Source: Ruminiclostridium sufflavum DSM 19573
GTDB lineage: Bacteria; Bacillota; Clostridia; Acetivibrionales; DSM-1351
NCBI RefSeq assembly: GCF_003208175.1
Contig: NZ_QKMR01000016.1
Span: 1,130-52,798, forward strand
Direction: 5' to 3'
DNA length: 51,669 nt
Part shown: positions 23,498-32,871 of the stretch, piece after piece
How positions within the stretch are numbered: position 1 is the stretch's first letter
How the letters are laid out: each line of letters begins with the position of its first letter
Notes under the pieces: generated by a model
What the model saw: only the letters and a program-made list of their open reading frames with translations
The model's database searches: none
What the model was told of the DNA's origin: nothing
Program-made: the position numbers and the translations under genes

Positions 23498-24349
23498 TTG
23501 AGTAATAATAAAATTCAAGTACTTATTGCAGACGACAATCGTGAATTCGGGGATATCTTAAGTGAGTATCTGTCAAATCAAAATGATATCGACGTTGTAG
23601 GTCTGGCAAGAGACGGGTTGGAGGCTGTTGATTTAATACTCCAAAATACTCCGGACATCGCAATACTGGACATAATCATGCCTCATCTTGATGGATTGGG
23701 TGTATTGGAAAAAATTGCCGAGTCAACCATGGAGAAAAAACCATTATTTATTGTATTATCAGCTGTAGGACAGGACAAAATTACACAGCGTGCACTTGCA
23801 CTTGGGGCAGAATATTACATCGTAAAGCCATTTGATATGGATGTTCTGGTAAACAGAATCAGACAGCTGAAAAATAATACTTATTTGACAGCTCCTCAGA
23901 CATCTATTTCTTCAACAATCTCATCTCACAAAAATGAGTATTTTACTACCAGTGCTTCTGCTGAGAAGAGACCGGCCCATATCAATAATACTTCAAGAAG
24001 TCTGGAGGTTGAAGTAACCAATATTATGCATGAAATAGGTGTTCCGGCCCATATTAAGGGCTACCAGTATCTGAGGGATGCCATTATGATGGTGGTAAAG
24101 GATTTGGATGTAATTAATTCAATAACTAAATTATTATATCCAAGCATAGCAAAGGATTATAATACTACTCCAAGCAGAGTAGAAAGAGCTATACGCCATG
24201 CAATCGAAGTTGCGTGGAGCAGAGGTCAGGTTGAAGCCATAGACGCTCTGTTTGGATACACTGTGAATATTGGAAAAGGCAAGCCTACTAATTCTGAATT
24301 TATAGCTATGATAGCAGACAAATTAAGATTAGAAATGAAAGTAAGCTGA
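23498..24349 (+). CDS. spo0A: Stage 0 sporulation protein A
   Basis: The master regulator of sporulation, 283 residues. The receiver domain carries [17 protein letters not shown], the phospho-acceptor Asp58 in [12 protein letters not shown], and IVKPFDMD. A serine-rich linker (about residues 125-160) leads to the DNA-binding domain with [20 protein letters not shown] and [15 protein letters not shown], which is unmistakable. The start is TTG at 23498 behind TAGGGGGTT. In Clostridia it is phosphorylated directly by orphan kinases; none is adjacent here. Confidence 0.98.
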   Translation: MSNNKIQVLIADDNREFGDILSEYLSNQNDIDVVGLARDGLEAVDLILQNTPDIAILDIIMPHLDGLGVLEKIAESTMEKKPLFIVLSAVGQDKITQRALALGAEYYIVKPFDMDVLVNRIRQLKNNTYLTAPQTSISSTISSHKNEYFTTSASAEKRPAHINNTSRSLEVEVTNIMHEIGVPAHIKGYQYLRDAIMMVVKDLDVINSITKLLYPSIAKDYNTTPSRVERAIRHAIEVAWSRGQVEAIDALFGYTVNIGKGKPTNSEFIAMIADKLRLEMKVS

Positions 24350-24387
24350 TTTATTTATTTGATAAAATTATATTTTTAAAATATGTC

Positions 24388-24429
24388 AAAGCTCTTCTGT
24401 TTTATTGTTTAAAAGCGGAGGAGCTTTTT
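24388..24429 (+). terminator. Terminator after spo0A
   Basis: AAAGCTCTTCTG pairs over 12 positions (two G-T) with CGGAGGAGCTTT around a 16-base loop, followed by TTTTT. In the rest of the gap to 24699 I see AT-rich sequence with two near-direct repeats of TTAACATTTTAAT (about 24536 and 24557) but no promoter I would defend. Confidence 0.85.
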
Positions 24430-24699
24430 GTATTACCCTATATTTTATGATGCGGAGCCTTGAGCACTAATGGAAAATCTTGGGACTGTTATACTTCTTA
24501 TGCGGGAAAGCTGAGTAATATAATAATAATTATTTGTTAACATTTTAATTTTTATATTACATTTTAATATACTATTGATATAATTAAATAAAATATGCCT
24601 GTGTGCAGTTGAGGGATAAGCGTTTCCTAATTAATATAAGGCTATATAAATATGGTATAAAATATTAAAGAACTGAAATAAATAAAAGGGGGACATGAT

Positions 24700-25389
24700 T
24701 TGAATAGCAAAAGCAAGGTACTGATTGTTGATGATGACAGAAATATTTGCGAATTAATAGGATTATACCTTCAAAAAGAAGGCTATGATGTAATATTTGC
24801 ATACAATGGAATTAATGCCGTAGATATTTTTAAAGCGCAGACACCCAGTCTTGTGGTGTTGGACATAATGCTTCCGGGGATTGACGGATGGCAGGTGTGC
24901 AGAGAAATTCGAAAGGTCAGCTCGATTCCTATCATAATGCTTACGGCAAAGGGTGAGACCTTTGATAAGGTGCTTGGATTAGAATTGGGTGCCGATGATT
25001 ATATGGTCAAGCCCTTTGAGCCCAAAGAGCTTGTAGCTAGGATCAAGGCTGTTCTAAGAAGATATGAGCATAAGGAAGTGGACACTCAGGAGGTTGCGTT
25101 TCCGAACCTCATAATAAATAAGAGCAATTATACAATAAGACTAAAGGGCAATTTGATTGAGATGCCTCCTAAGGAACTCGAGCTTTTATTCTTTTTGGCA
25201 TCAAATCCCAATAAGGTATTTACCAGAGAGCAGCTTTTGGAACATGTCTGGGGCTTTGATTTTTATGGGGATTCAAGAACGGTTGACGTTCACGTAAAAA
25301 GAGTAAGGGAAAAAATTGATCTTGACGGACAGACCTGGCAGCTTAAAACTGTATGGGGTGTGGGATATAAGTTTGAAGTGAGAGGTTAA
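24700..25389 (+). CDS. OmpR/PhoB-family response regulator
   Basis: The 229 residues comprise a receiver domain (VLIVDDDRN, phospho-acceptor Asp55 in LVVLDIMLPGIDG, MVKPFEPKEL) followed by a winged-helix domain (MPPKELELLFFLASNPNKVFTREQLLEHVWG, then TVDVHVKRVREKI). It binds DNA when phosphorylated by the kinase encoded next. The start is TTG at 24700 behind AAAGGGGGACATGAT. The kinase gene follows after 55 bases. The target is unknown; the HtrA-like protease gene after the kinase makes an envelope-stress regulon of the CssRS type a reasonable guess. Confidence 0.93.
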   Translation: MNSKSKVLIVDDDRNICELIGLYLQKEGYDVIFAYNGINAVDIFKAQTPSLVVLDIMLPGIDGWQVCREIRKVSSIPIIMLTAKGETFDKVLGLELGADDYMVKPFEPKELVARIKAVLRRYEHKEVDTQEVAFPNLIINKSNYTIRLKGNLIEMPPKELELLFFLASNPNKVFTREQLLEHVWGFDFYGDSRTVDVHVKRVREKIDLDGQTWQLKTVWGVGYKFEVRG

Positions 25390-25444
25390 GAGGCAGCTTT
25401 GCTTTTAGACTAAAATTAAATATGATGATGGACGTGGATAAAAA

Positions 25445-26962
25445 ATGAAGTTTAGGCTGAAAAACACAATATTTAAAAAGCTGGTAACTGTATTTATTTC
25501 ACTGCTTGTGCTCAGCTATATAATTACAGGGGGATTTCTGTACTATTTTTTAAATGACTACGGGACCACCCAAAAGGTATCAACATTAAAAAGAAATGCT
25601 GAAGTTATAAAAGAAACGTTTACTGTACTGTACGGAAATATGGACGGCACATCATTGAAATGGTTTCAGAACTTCCTTAATCAATCAAGTGTATTAAGCA
25701 ATTCAATGATTTGGATAGTAGACAATAAAGGCCATATTGTATATAGCGAGCCAAGTATGCCGGAGAGTCTTACCTCTAAATATATAGATGACAGCAAGCT
25801 TGCAAAATTACCGGATGTCAGGCAATATGCGGATGTTATGGACGGCGGAAATGAAACCTTGGTAAAGACAGGGGATTTTTTCGGCTTTTTTGCAGATGAT
25901 GCCTTTAAAAATGACGGCAGTTCTTGGGTAACTGTTCAAATGCCTATTAAGGTAATACCCAGCAGCGGCAAGCAGATAACTATAGCTGCTGTTTATTTGC
26001 ATACTCCTGTGCCTGAGGTTCAGAGACTGCAGTTTTCGGTATTCAGGCTTTTCATGATTTCGGGCGGGTTGGCAATATTAATAGCAATTTTATTGGTGTA
26101 TGTGTTTTCTGTAAAGTTTACAAGGCCTTTAAAACAAATTAATCAGGCGGCAAAGAAAATTGCAGGCGGAGAATTTAGCAACAGGCTTGTAGTTAACTCC
26201 AAGGACGAAATTGGACAATTGGCAGACAGCTTCAATCATATGCTGGATGATTTGCAGGAGCTGGAGGAAATGAGAAGAGGCTTTATTGCCAATGTTTCTC
26301 ATGAGCTCAGAACGCCGATGACCTCAATAAGAGGCTTTGTTGAGGGAATACTTGATGGAACCATTCCTCCTGATAGGCAAAGGAATTATTTATTTATTGT
26401 AAAGGATGAGGCAATCCGACTCAGCAGGCTTGTCAGCGACCTTCTGGATTTGGCAAAAATGGAGGCCGGAGAAATGAATCTCAATATAAAGCAATTTAAT
26501 ATAAATGAACTTATCCGAATATGCGTAATAAAGCTTGAAACGCTGATAACGTCTAAGAATCTCGAAATAGAAGCAAATTTTGCCATTGATAATCTTTTTG
26601 TGACAGCAGACAAGGATTCAATTGAAAGAGTAATAATAAATCTCTTGCATAATGCGGTAAAATTTTCTAATGAAAACGGGAAAATTATTTTAGAAACTGT
26701 AAAGAATAAAGAAAAGGTCTTAATATCAGTTCAGGATACAGGAATTGGAATTAGTGAAGAGGACATTAAACGTATTTGGGACAGATTTTACAAAACGGAT
26801 AAATCTCGCGGGAAGGATAAGACCGGAACAGGATTGGGACTTGCTATTGTAAAAAATATTATTAATGAACACAATCAGGATATTTGGGTAGAAAGCAAGG
26901 TTGGGGAAGGAACTAAATTTACATTTACGCTTGACTATTTCAAGAATAGCTTCGAAGATTAA
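25445..26962 (+). CDS. Membrane sensor histidine kinase
   Basis: A kinase of 505 residues. One membrane helix at about residues 12-34 (LVTVFISLLVLSYIITGGFLYYF), an extracytoplasmic sensor of about 165 residues, a second helix (LFMISGGLAILIAILLVYVF), a HAMP domain (RPLKQINQAAKKIAGGEFSNRL), a HisKA domain with His286 in ANVSHELRTPMTSIRG, and an HATPase domain with NLLHNAVKFS, DTGIGISEED and GTGLGLAIV. It partners the preceding regulator. The SD (GGACGTGGA) is weak. The sensor resembles no domain I can name; the general layout is ResE/PhoR-like. Confidence 0.93.
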   Translation: MKFRLKNTIFKKLVTVFISLLVLSYIITGGFLYYFLNDYGTTQKVSTLKRNAEVIKETFTVLYGNMDGTSLKWFQNFLNQSSVLSNSMIWIVDNKGHIVYSEPSMPESLTSKYIDDSKLAKLPDVRQYADVMDGGNETLVKTGDFFGFFADDAFKNDGSSWVTVQMPIKVIPSSGKQITIAAVYLHTPVPEVQRLQFSVFRLFMISGGLAILIAILLVYVFSVKFTRPLKQINQAAKKIAGGEFSNRLVVNSKDEIGQLADSFNHMLDDLQELEEMRRGFIANVSHELRTPMTSIRGFVEGILDGTIPPDRQRNYLFIVKDEAIRLSRLVSDLLDLAKMEAGEMNLNIKQFNINELIRICVIKLETLITSKNLEIEANFAIDNLFVTADKDSIERVIINLLHNAVKFSNENGKIILETVKNKEKVLISVQDTGIGISEEDIKRIWDRFYKTDKSRGKDKTGTGLGLAIVKNIINEHNQDIWVESKVGEGTKFTFTLDYFKNSFED

Positions 26963-27034
26963 CACTTTGTTCATAATTTTTTAAAGAAGTTTTATTAAAA
27001 TTGTTTAATAACTGATGTACAATTTATATGCAGG

Positions 27035-27148
27035 AATCGGCGCGGAGGTTAGCTTGAAAGAAACAAAATGCGGTTGCAAAATAAATAGCGTACCGCCACG
27101 GTGCTTTACCAAATTTTTGTGCCCCGATTGGGCGTGGAGGTTAATATG
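27035..27148 (+). repeat. Dispersed start-codon repeat, copy D (partial plus full, in tandem), before the htrA-like gene
   Basis: A partial 3' end (AATCGGCGCGGAGGTT, 27035-27050) is joined to a full unit. The full unit starts AGCTTGAAAG, holds AGCGTACCGCCACGG and CAAATTTTTGTGCC, and ends TTGGGCGTGGAGGTTAATATG. CCGCCACG (27093-27100) pairs with CGTGGAGG (27133-27140) at seven of eight positions. The first GGAGGTT stands before TTG 27053, which opens a frame of 31 residues ending in TGA at 27147-27149, overlapping the next ATG as ATGA. Confidence 0.85.
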
Positions 27149-28837
27149 ATTGATGAAAATAATGATAACGGAAACGTTAATCAAAATAACGATAATTTAA
27201 GTGACAAATACGGATATGGTGACAGCGATTACCGGAATCAGGCAAACGGGAATGAAATGGCACAGAGCTCCGGTGACAAGGAAACAGAGGCTGTTATTCC
27301 TGACACAGGTAATGAACAGGGTACGAAGGCTATTATTGAAAATACCGATAAAGCCCATAATACAGGAGCTGTTGCTTCTGATACCGGCGGTATTCAAGAA
27401 GCAAAGGACAGTGCTCGGGCTGACGTTGATGCAGAGGCTGTAAATAACATATCTGGAACTTCTGATTTCCACGAAAGTAATAATTCAGGCGGCGGTTTGA
27501 ATCCGGCAGAGGACAATTATGAAGGCCTTTCAGGATTAGGATATAATCAGAAGGAAAGCTGTCAGACTCAAAATCCATGGCAGGCGCAAAATATAAATAA
27601 TGGCTATGGATCTAATAATATGAGCAGCTATTATAAGGAAAAATACAAGAAAACCAGCAATAAGAAATCAGATGTCTGGAAGTATGTATTGGTTTCATTA
27701 ATCAGTGCTATAGTGGGAGGAGCAATTATATCTGTAATGCTTCTCGTTGTTGCGCCGGTAGCACAGCCAAGGCTTAAGGATTTTCTGGGAGTAGGCTCTC
27801 AGAGCTCAAATGGAAGCAGTGAATCAAAGTCGGGTGTAAGTGAGATTAAAAAGGTTGAGATAGTTCAAACCGGCGAAAGTGCCGTAACAAGTGTAGCTGA
27901 AAAGGTAGGCCCTTCAGTGGTTGGAATCAGGACTTCATATCAGAGCACAAATGAATTATTTGGCTCAGAATCTGATTACGGTGAAGGCTCAGGGATAATA
28001 ATAAGCTCAGACGGTTATATACTGACAAACCATCATGTTGTGGAAAATGCTTTAAATGATAAGACCAGAGACATAAAGACCGGCTCAAAAATACAGGTGT
28101 ATCTGCCTAATAAAATAGATAAGCCGTATGTTGCATCAATAAAGGGATATGACTCGAAAACTGACTTGGCTGTTTTAAAAATAAGTGAAAATAACCTTCA
28201 GGCGATAGAATTCGGAAACTCGGATAACCTTAAGGTGGGGGAGCCTGCAATAGCCTTCGGCAATCCGGGGGGGCTTGAATATATGGGTTCCTTGACAACA
28301 GGTGTTATAAGCGGCTTGAATAGGACTGTCCAGCTTGACGGAGGCAAAAAAATAAGACTTGTTCAGACTGATGCTGCTATCAATCCGGGAAACAGCGGAG
28401 GTGCGCTTGTAAATATTAAGGGGCAGCTGATAGGCGTAAACACGATAAAGATGGTTGCTACCGGCTTTGAGGGACTGGGATTTGCTATCCCTGTTAATGA
28501 TGCAAAAGATATTGCCGATGAGTTGATCAAGAACACTTATATCTCTAAGCCATATTTAGGAATAACCGTAGATAATAGCTATACTGAGGAGGTTGCCAAG
28601 GAAAATAATCTGCCTATGGGAGTATTCGTAGCTGACGTACAGATACTTGGAGCTGCGCAGAAGGCGGGTATAAAGGCCTTGGATATTATTACGAAGTTTA
28701 ATGACGTTTCGGTTACCTCATATGATGAGCTTGAAGAGGAAAAGAATAAATTCAAGCCGGGGGATGCTGTAAATGTAGAAGTTTATAGAGACGGAAGTAA
28801 AAAGACCTTAAAGGTTACATTGGGTGAAACGAAATAA
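27146..28837 (+). CDS. HtrA/DegP-like membrane serine protease with PDZ domain
   Basis: A protein of 563 residues. The first 170 are acidic, asparagine-rich and probably disordered and cytoplasmic. One membrane helix (VWKYVLVSLISAIVGGAIIS) lies at about residues 176-200. The trypsin-like S1C domain follows with His297 in LTNHHVVENA, Asp340 in SKTDLAVLKI and Ser417 in NPGNSGGALV. A PDZ domain ends the protein (YLGITVDNSY, then AQKAGIKALDIITKFNDV). It degrades or refolds misfolded exported proteins. The frame extends to 27101, but that part is repeat sequence (FVPRLGVEVN); the ATG at 27146 is the start. It follows a two-component pair, which may control it. Confidence 0.92.
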   Translation: MIDENNDNGNVNQNNDNLSDKYGYGDSDYRNQANGNEMAQSSGDKETEAVIPDTGNEQGTKAIIENTDKAHNTGAVASDTGGIQEAKDSARADVDAEAVNNISGTSDFHESNNSGGGLNPAEDNYEGLSGLGYNQKESCQTQNPWQAQNINNGYGSNNMSSYYKEKYKKTSNKKSDVWKYVLVSLISAIVGGAIISVMLLVVAPVAQPRLKDFLGVGSQSSNGSSESKSGVSEIKKVEIVQTGESAVTSVAEKVGPSVVGIRTSYQSTNELFGSESDYGEGSGIIISSDGYILTNHHVVENALNDKTRDIKTGSKIQVYLPNKIDKPYVASIKGYDSKTDLAVLKISENNLQAIEFGNSDNLKVGEPAIAFGNPGGLEYMGSLTTGVISGLNRTVQLDGGKKIRLVQTDAAINPGNSGGALVNIKGQLIGVNTIKMVATGFEGLGFAIPVNDAKDIADELIKNTYISKPYLGITVDNSYTEEVAKENNLPMGVFVADVQILGAAQKAGIKALDIITKFNDVSVTSYDELEEEKNKFKPGDAVNVEVYRDGSKKTLKVTLGETK

Positions 28838-28858
28838 CGAAAGAATTTTTAATAATCA

Positions 28859-28892
28859 GGGTACAGCATATACTATGTTTGTGCCCTTTTTT
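28859..28892 (+). terminator. Terminator after the htrA-like gene
   Basis: GGGTACA (28859-28865) pairs with TGTGCCC (28880-28886), one G-T, followed by six T. Confidence 0.8.
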
Positions 28893-29014
28893 ATTTTATA
28901 AAATAAATTTATTTCACAAAAATATACATTTTATGTTGCTAATGTAACAAAAAAACTTTAAAATTAAAGGTGTGAGTATGCATTGCTTTTAAAAATTTAC
29001 TAATGGAGGAAGGT

Positions 29015-30499
29015 ATGAAATTTAGTAAGTATTACATTTATATTATAAAATGTATTGCTTTGATTATAACTATACCATTGCTTGTTTACGGATACACTAA
29101 ACATTATATGATTTTATTAATAATTAGCCTGATAGTAGGTTTGATTCTTTTTGGCTTTAATATTTTTGAAATTGTTTCAATAGTGAAATCAGAAGCAAAA
29201 AGAAAAGACAGATTAAAGAGGATTATCAGGACTAAAGCCATAAAGGTTTTGGAAAATACGCGTTTTTTATATGCAAAGAAAAACGCTTTGAATGCTTATG
29301 CTTTATTAAGTCAGAAGCAGGATGAACTGGAGATATTAAGAATAACATCTGAAAAGTTTAATTCTATTATGGATGTAGACAATATCGTTGAATATATTTT
29401 TGATATTTACAAGAGATTTACGAATTGTGACAGGTGCTTAATTTGCTTCAAGGATATCAAGACACAGGATATTTATTGTAAATATGAGTTCGGGGATATT
29501 TTATTTGGTGAGGTTGGCAAGTTCTTTGACGATGATTCGGTTATTACAAAATGCTTTAACACAAATTCGGTAGTGGCTAATTACAGTATTTTTATAAATA
29601 AAAGGGGTATATACGGGGATAAGGTTGCAATTCCCCTGAGCATTTCAAATGAACAGCTGGGAGTTATATTTTTAGAAACAGCTATGAAGAATACTTTTAA
29701 TGGTATTAATTTGCCATTCCTCAAAAGCCTGTCAAACTATGCTGCCGTTGCTATTAACAAGGCTGAGCTGTTTAATGATGTTTGGGCGCAGAAACAGGAG
29801 ATTGAGGCTTTGTATGAAGAAACGGCTGCTGTGAATGACGATTTGAATTATAATTTGGAAAATCTCAACAAAGCCAAGGAAGAGCTGAAGCTTAAAAATG
29901 AGGAGTTGCTGAAATATTCGGAAAGTCTCAATACCGGATATATTCAGACTGTAATGTCGCTTGTAAATGCAATTGAAGCAAAGGATGCGTATACAAGCGG
30001 ACATTGCCAGAGAGTTATGGAAATTTCCTGTGAAATAGCTGCCAACATGAATCTTGATGAAGATTCAATTCAGGATTTAAAATATGCAGCTGTATTGCAT
30101 GATATTGGGAAGATTGGTATATCCGCCAGAATTCTGAATAAAACAGACAAGCTTACGGAACAGGAATATGAAGAAATAAAGAAGCATCCTCAGATATCAT
30201 ATAATATACTAAAGAATGTAGAGTTTTTGAACAATGGATTGAGAGCTATACTGGAGCATCATGAAAAGTATAACGGCTCTGGTTATCCTAATAGTCTCAA
30301 GGGTGAAGAAATAAGCCTGTTAGGCAGGATATTGTGTGTGGCGGATGCGTTTGATGCCATGACCAGCAACAGGACGTATCGCAAGGGTATGACCATGGAA
30401 GTGGCTGTAAATGAAATAGAAAGATGCAAAGGTATCCAATTTGATCCGAAGGTTTCTGATGTGTTTATAAAAATGATAAGGGAACTGGTTAATACTTAA
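29015..30499 (+). CDS. HD-GYP domain protein with GAF domain, probable c-di-GMP phosphodiesterase
   Basis: A protein of 494 residues. Two membrane helices (IIKCIALIITIPLLVYGY and MILLIISLIVGLILFGF) start it. A coiled coil and a GAF domain (about 110-255) follow, then a second coiled coil (LNYNLENLNKAKEELKLKNEELL). The HD-GYP domain has AKDAYTSGHCQRV, the HD pair His362-Asp363 in LHDIGKIGIS, HPQISYNIL, EHHEKYNGSGYP and VADAFDAMTSNRTYR. It likely hydrolyses cyclic di-GMP. GGAGGA at 29005-29010 fits the ATG at 29015. A GGDEF enzyme is encoded 4.6 kb downstream. Confidence 0.92.
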   Translation: MKFSKYYIYIIKCIALIITIPLLVYGYTKHYMILLIISLIVGLILFGFNIFEIVSIVKSEAKRKDRLKRIIRTKAIKVLENTRFLYAKKNALNAYALLSQKQDELEILRITSEKFNSIMDVDNIVEYIFDIYKRFTNCDRCLICFKDIKTQDIYCKYEFGDILFGEVGKFFDDDSVITKCFNTNSVVANYSIFINKRGIYGDKVAIPLSISNEQLGVIFLETAMKNTFNGINLPFLKSLSNYAAVAINKAELFNDVWAQKQEIEALYEETAAVNDDLNYNLENLNKAKEELKLKNEELLKYSESLNTGYIQTVMSLVNAIEAKDAYTSGHCQRVMEISCEIAANMNLDEDSIQDLKYAAVLHDIGKIGISARILNKTDKLTEQEYEEIKKHPQISYNILKNVEFLNNGLRAILEHHEKYNGSGYPNSLKGEEISLLGRILCVADAFDAMTSNRTYRKGMTMEVAVNEIERCKGIQFDPKVSDVFIKMIRELVNT

Positions 30500-30520
30500 A
30501 TACACCTTGGAGGTAAAATA

Positions 30521-32008
30521 GTGAAATCAAATAAAAAACAACTTAAAGTGCTTTTTGTTTCAGCTGAGGTTGACCCATTTGCCAAAACCGGAGGATTAGC
30601 TGATGTGGCAGGTTCACTGCCTAAGGAGCTGTCTGTGCTGGGTCATGATGTAAGAATTGTAATGCCAAGATATGGGGTTATCAGTACAAATGCCAAATAT
30701 GTTGCAGATATTCCTGTAGAAATAGGACATAGAACGGAAACCTGCGTAATAAAAGAAAGCAATATTTTTGACGAGGATAACAGGGAAGTACCGATTTACT
30801 TTATAGAAAATCATAATTATTTTAACAGGAAGGGTATCTATTGCTATTTTGATGATGCCCAAAGGTTCATACTATTGTGTAAAGCGGCACTTGAGATGTT
30901 GCCGGCTATCGGCTTTAAACCGGATATCATTCATTGCAATGATTGGCATACAGGGCCTATTTGCTTGCTGCTCAAAGAAAAATACCAAATGAATGACTTT
31001 TATAAGGATATTTCAACGATATATACAGTTCATAATTTGGAATACCAAGGCAATTTCAGCGCAGATGTTACAAGATATCTGAATTTAAAAGAGGGGTATT
31101 TTGTTCCTGAAAAGGCAGAGTTTTATGGAATGTTCAGTTTTATGAAATGCGGGCTTGTATATTCTGATATAATTAGTACCGTAAGTAAAAAGTATGCTGA
31201 AGAAATATTAACAGAAGAATACGGCGAAAAAATGGAAGGCGTTTTAAACAGCAGAAAAGAGGATCTTTTCGGTATAGTAAACGGCATTTCATATGAGGAA
31301 TTTAATCCGGGCAAGGATAAATGTCTGTTTGCAAATTTTGATAAAGGTAATGCTGAGCTGAAGAAACTTAATAAGCAGGCTATTCAGGATGAGCTGAATC
31401 TGCACAGAAGTCAAGCTCCGCTTATGGGAATAGTAACAAGGCTTACAGGGCAAAAAGGACTTGAGCTTTTATTAGGATGTATTGATGACCTGATTATTAA
31501 GGAAAATGTTCAATTGATTGTTTTAGGACTGGGAGATGAATGTTATCATAATGCATTTTCAGAGCTGCAAAAGAAATATCCCCTTAATGTGGCGGCATTT
31601 TTTGAATTTAATGCTGCTTTGGCAAAAAAAATATACGCTGCCTGTGATATGTTTTTAATGCCATCCAGATTTGAGCCTTGCGGTTTGGGACAGATTATCA
31701 GTCTCAGGTATGGAACTATACCTGTAGTGCGGGCGACCGGAGGTTTGGCTGAGACTATTATAGATTATGATGAAAACAATTCAGAGGGAAATGGGTTTTC
31801 TTTTGATGAATTTTCTGTCAGTGAATTTGATAAAACAATTCAAAGAGCTGTCAATGTATATAAAAATAAGCCTGAGATATGGCAAAAGCTTATATTAAGG
31901 GCACTGAACAGTGATTTTTCATGGAAGAAGCCCACAAAGGCGTATCTTGAGCTGTATGAATCAGCTGTTGAAAGGAAAAATAAAGGTGTATTAACTGTCA
32001 ATGAATAA
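30521..32008 (+). CDS. glgA: Glycogen (starch) synthase, GT5 family
   Basis: Adds glucose from ADP-glucose to a growing alpha-1,4-glucan. The protein has 495 residues, normal for the family. The substrate motif PFAKTGGLADVAGSLPKEL lies at the N terminus, IHCNDWHTG in the middle, RLTGQKGLELL in the second Rossmann domain, and FEPCGLGQIISLRYGTIPVVRATGGLAETI near the end. The start is GTG at 30521 behind TTGGAGGTAAAATA. No other glycogen gene is next to it. It overlaps nth by eight bases. Confidence 0.95.
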   Translation: MKSNKKQLKVLFVSAEVDPFAKTGGLADVAGSLPKELSVLGHDVRIVMPRYGVISTNAKYVADIPVEIGHRTETCVIKESNIFDEDNREVPIYFIENHNYFNRKGIYCYFDDAQRFILLCKAALEMLPAIGFKPDIIHCNDWHTGPICLLLKEKYQMNDFYKDISTIYTVHNLEYQGNFSADVTRYLNLKEGYFVPEKAEFYGMFSFMKCGLVYSDIISTVSKKYAEEILTEEYGEKMEGVLNSRKEDLFGIVNGISYEEFNPGKDKCLFANFDKGNAELKKLNKQAIQDELNLHRSQAPLMGIVTRLTGQKGLELLLGCIDDLIIKENVQLIVLGLGDECYHNAFSELQKKYPLNVAAFFEFNAALAKKIYAACDMFLMPSRFEPCGLGQIISLRYGTIPVVRATGGLAETIIDYDENNSEGNGFSFDEFSVSEFDKTIQRAVNVYKNKPEIWQKLILRALNSDFSWKKPTKAYLELYESAVERKNKGVLTVNE

Positions 32009-32642
32009 AAAAGATAAGGTTACTCAAATATTACAGATTTTTGATGGGTTATATCCTCATGCAGAGTGTACGCTTGATTACAGCAGCCCTTTGCAGCTGC
32101 TTATTTCAACGCAATTGGCTGCTCAGTGTACAGATGCAAGGGTAAATATAGTCGCAAAGGCTTTGTATGCTAAATACAAAAGTGCGGAAGACTTTGCTGC
32201 TGCAGATATTAGTGAGCTGGAACAGGATATTAAGCCGACCGGGTTTTATAGAAACAAAGCTAAAAATATAAAAGAATGCTGCAGAATACTTGTAGATAAA
32301 TATAACGAAAAGATACCGGCAAATATGGAAGAGCTTACTGCTCTTCCCGGTGTAGGACGTAAGACAGCTAATCTTGTGCTTTATGAGGTGTATGGTATTC
32401 CGGGAATAATTGTAGACACACATGCCAAGAGGCTGTCTAATCGAATTGGATTAACAAAAAATGAAAATCCCGAAAAGATTGAATACGATCTTCAGAAAAT
32501 AGTGCCCAAGAAAAGATGGGCAGATTTCTGTCATATGTTAGTATCTCACGGTAGAATGGTGTGTAAAGCTAGAAAACCCGAATGTGAAAATTGCGGAATA
32601 AGGCAATATTGTGATTATTACACTACTAAAGTCAATTACTAA
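32001..32642 (+). CDS. nth: Endonuclease III
   Basis: A DNA glycosylase/AP lyase for oxidised pyrimidines, 213 residues. The helix-hairpin-helix is LPGVGRKTANLVL, with the catalytic lysine after GVGR. The catalytic aspartate is in IVDTHAKRLSNRIGL. The C-terminal iron-sulfur cluster motif C-x6-C-x2-C-x5-C is complete (CKARKPECENCGIRQYC). The ATG overlaps the end of glgA, an odd functional pairing that suggests co-translation. Confidence 0.96.
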   Translation: MNKKDKVTQILQIFDGLYPHAECTLDYSSPLQLLISTQLAAQCTDARVNIVAKALYAKYKSAEDFAAADISELEQDIKPTGFYRNKAKNIKECCRILVDKYNEKIPANMEELTALPGVGRKTANLVLYEVYGIPGIIVDTHAKRLSNRIGLTKNENPEKIEYDLQKIVPKKRWADFCHMLVSHGRMVCKARKPECENCGIRQYCDYYTTKVNY

Positions 32643-32650
32643 AGCGATAA

Positions 32651-32690
32651 CAGTCTTCGCACGATTAAAATATCGGGACGAGCTTTATTA
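32651..32690 (+). repeat. Second dispersed motif (ACGATAAAATA type), copy before the ftsA-like gene
   Basis: CTTCGCACGATTAAAATATCGGGAC resembles CTTTGTACGATAAGATTACC (38103), CTTCCGCACGATAAAATACC (40799) and CTTTGTACGATAAAATATC (43161). The 38091 and 40781 copies are preceded by GTCAATT, and the same heptamer stands at 32632 here. Confidence 0.6.
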
Positions 32691-32751
32691 TTACGGAGCT
32701 AACGCAAATTCGGTGTCAGGGCGGAGTTAACTGTAAAAAGGCGATATTGGG

Positions 32752-32871
32752 AATGGAGGTTGGCTTAAAAAGACTCAAAAGCAAAACTTGCGCAAGCATA
32801 GTGTTTTTTTGAGCGAACACGAGTGCAGCACCAAATTTTTTGTGCCAAAAGTGGGCGTGGGGGTTAATATG
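32752..32871 (+). repeat. Dispersed start-codon repeat, copy E, before the ftsA-like gene
   Basis: The copy runs from GGAATGGAGGTTGGCTTAAA through AACTTGCGCAAGCATAGTG, GAGTGCAGCACCAAATTTTT and ends GTGGGCGTGGGGGTTAATATG, the last three bases being the gene's start. It contains the extra module also seen at 18484, 46504 and 51455. The anti-SD strand has decayed. Confidence 0.8.

Noticed and set aside
27101-27145. In-frame N-terminal extensions ending LGVEVNM, also at 18499-18543, 32788-32868 and 50034-50060
   Set aside because: These residues are translated repeat sequence; the SD lies immediately before the internal ATG in each case, and the families start there.
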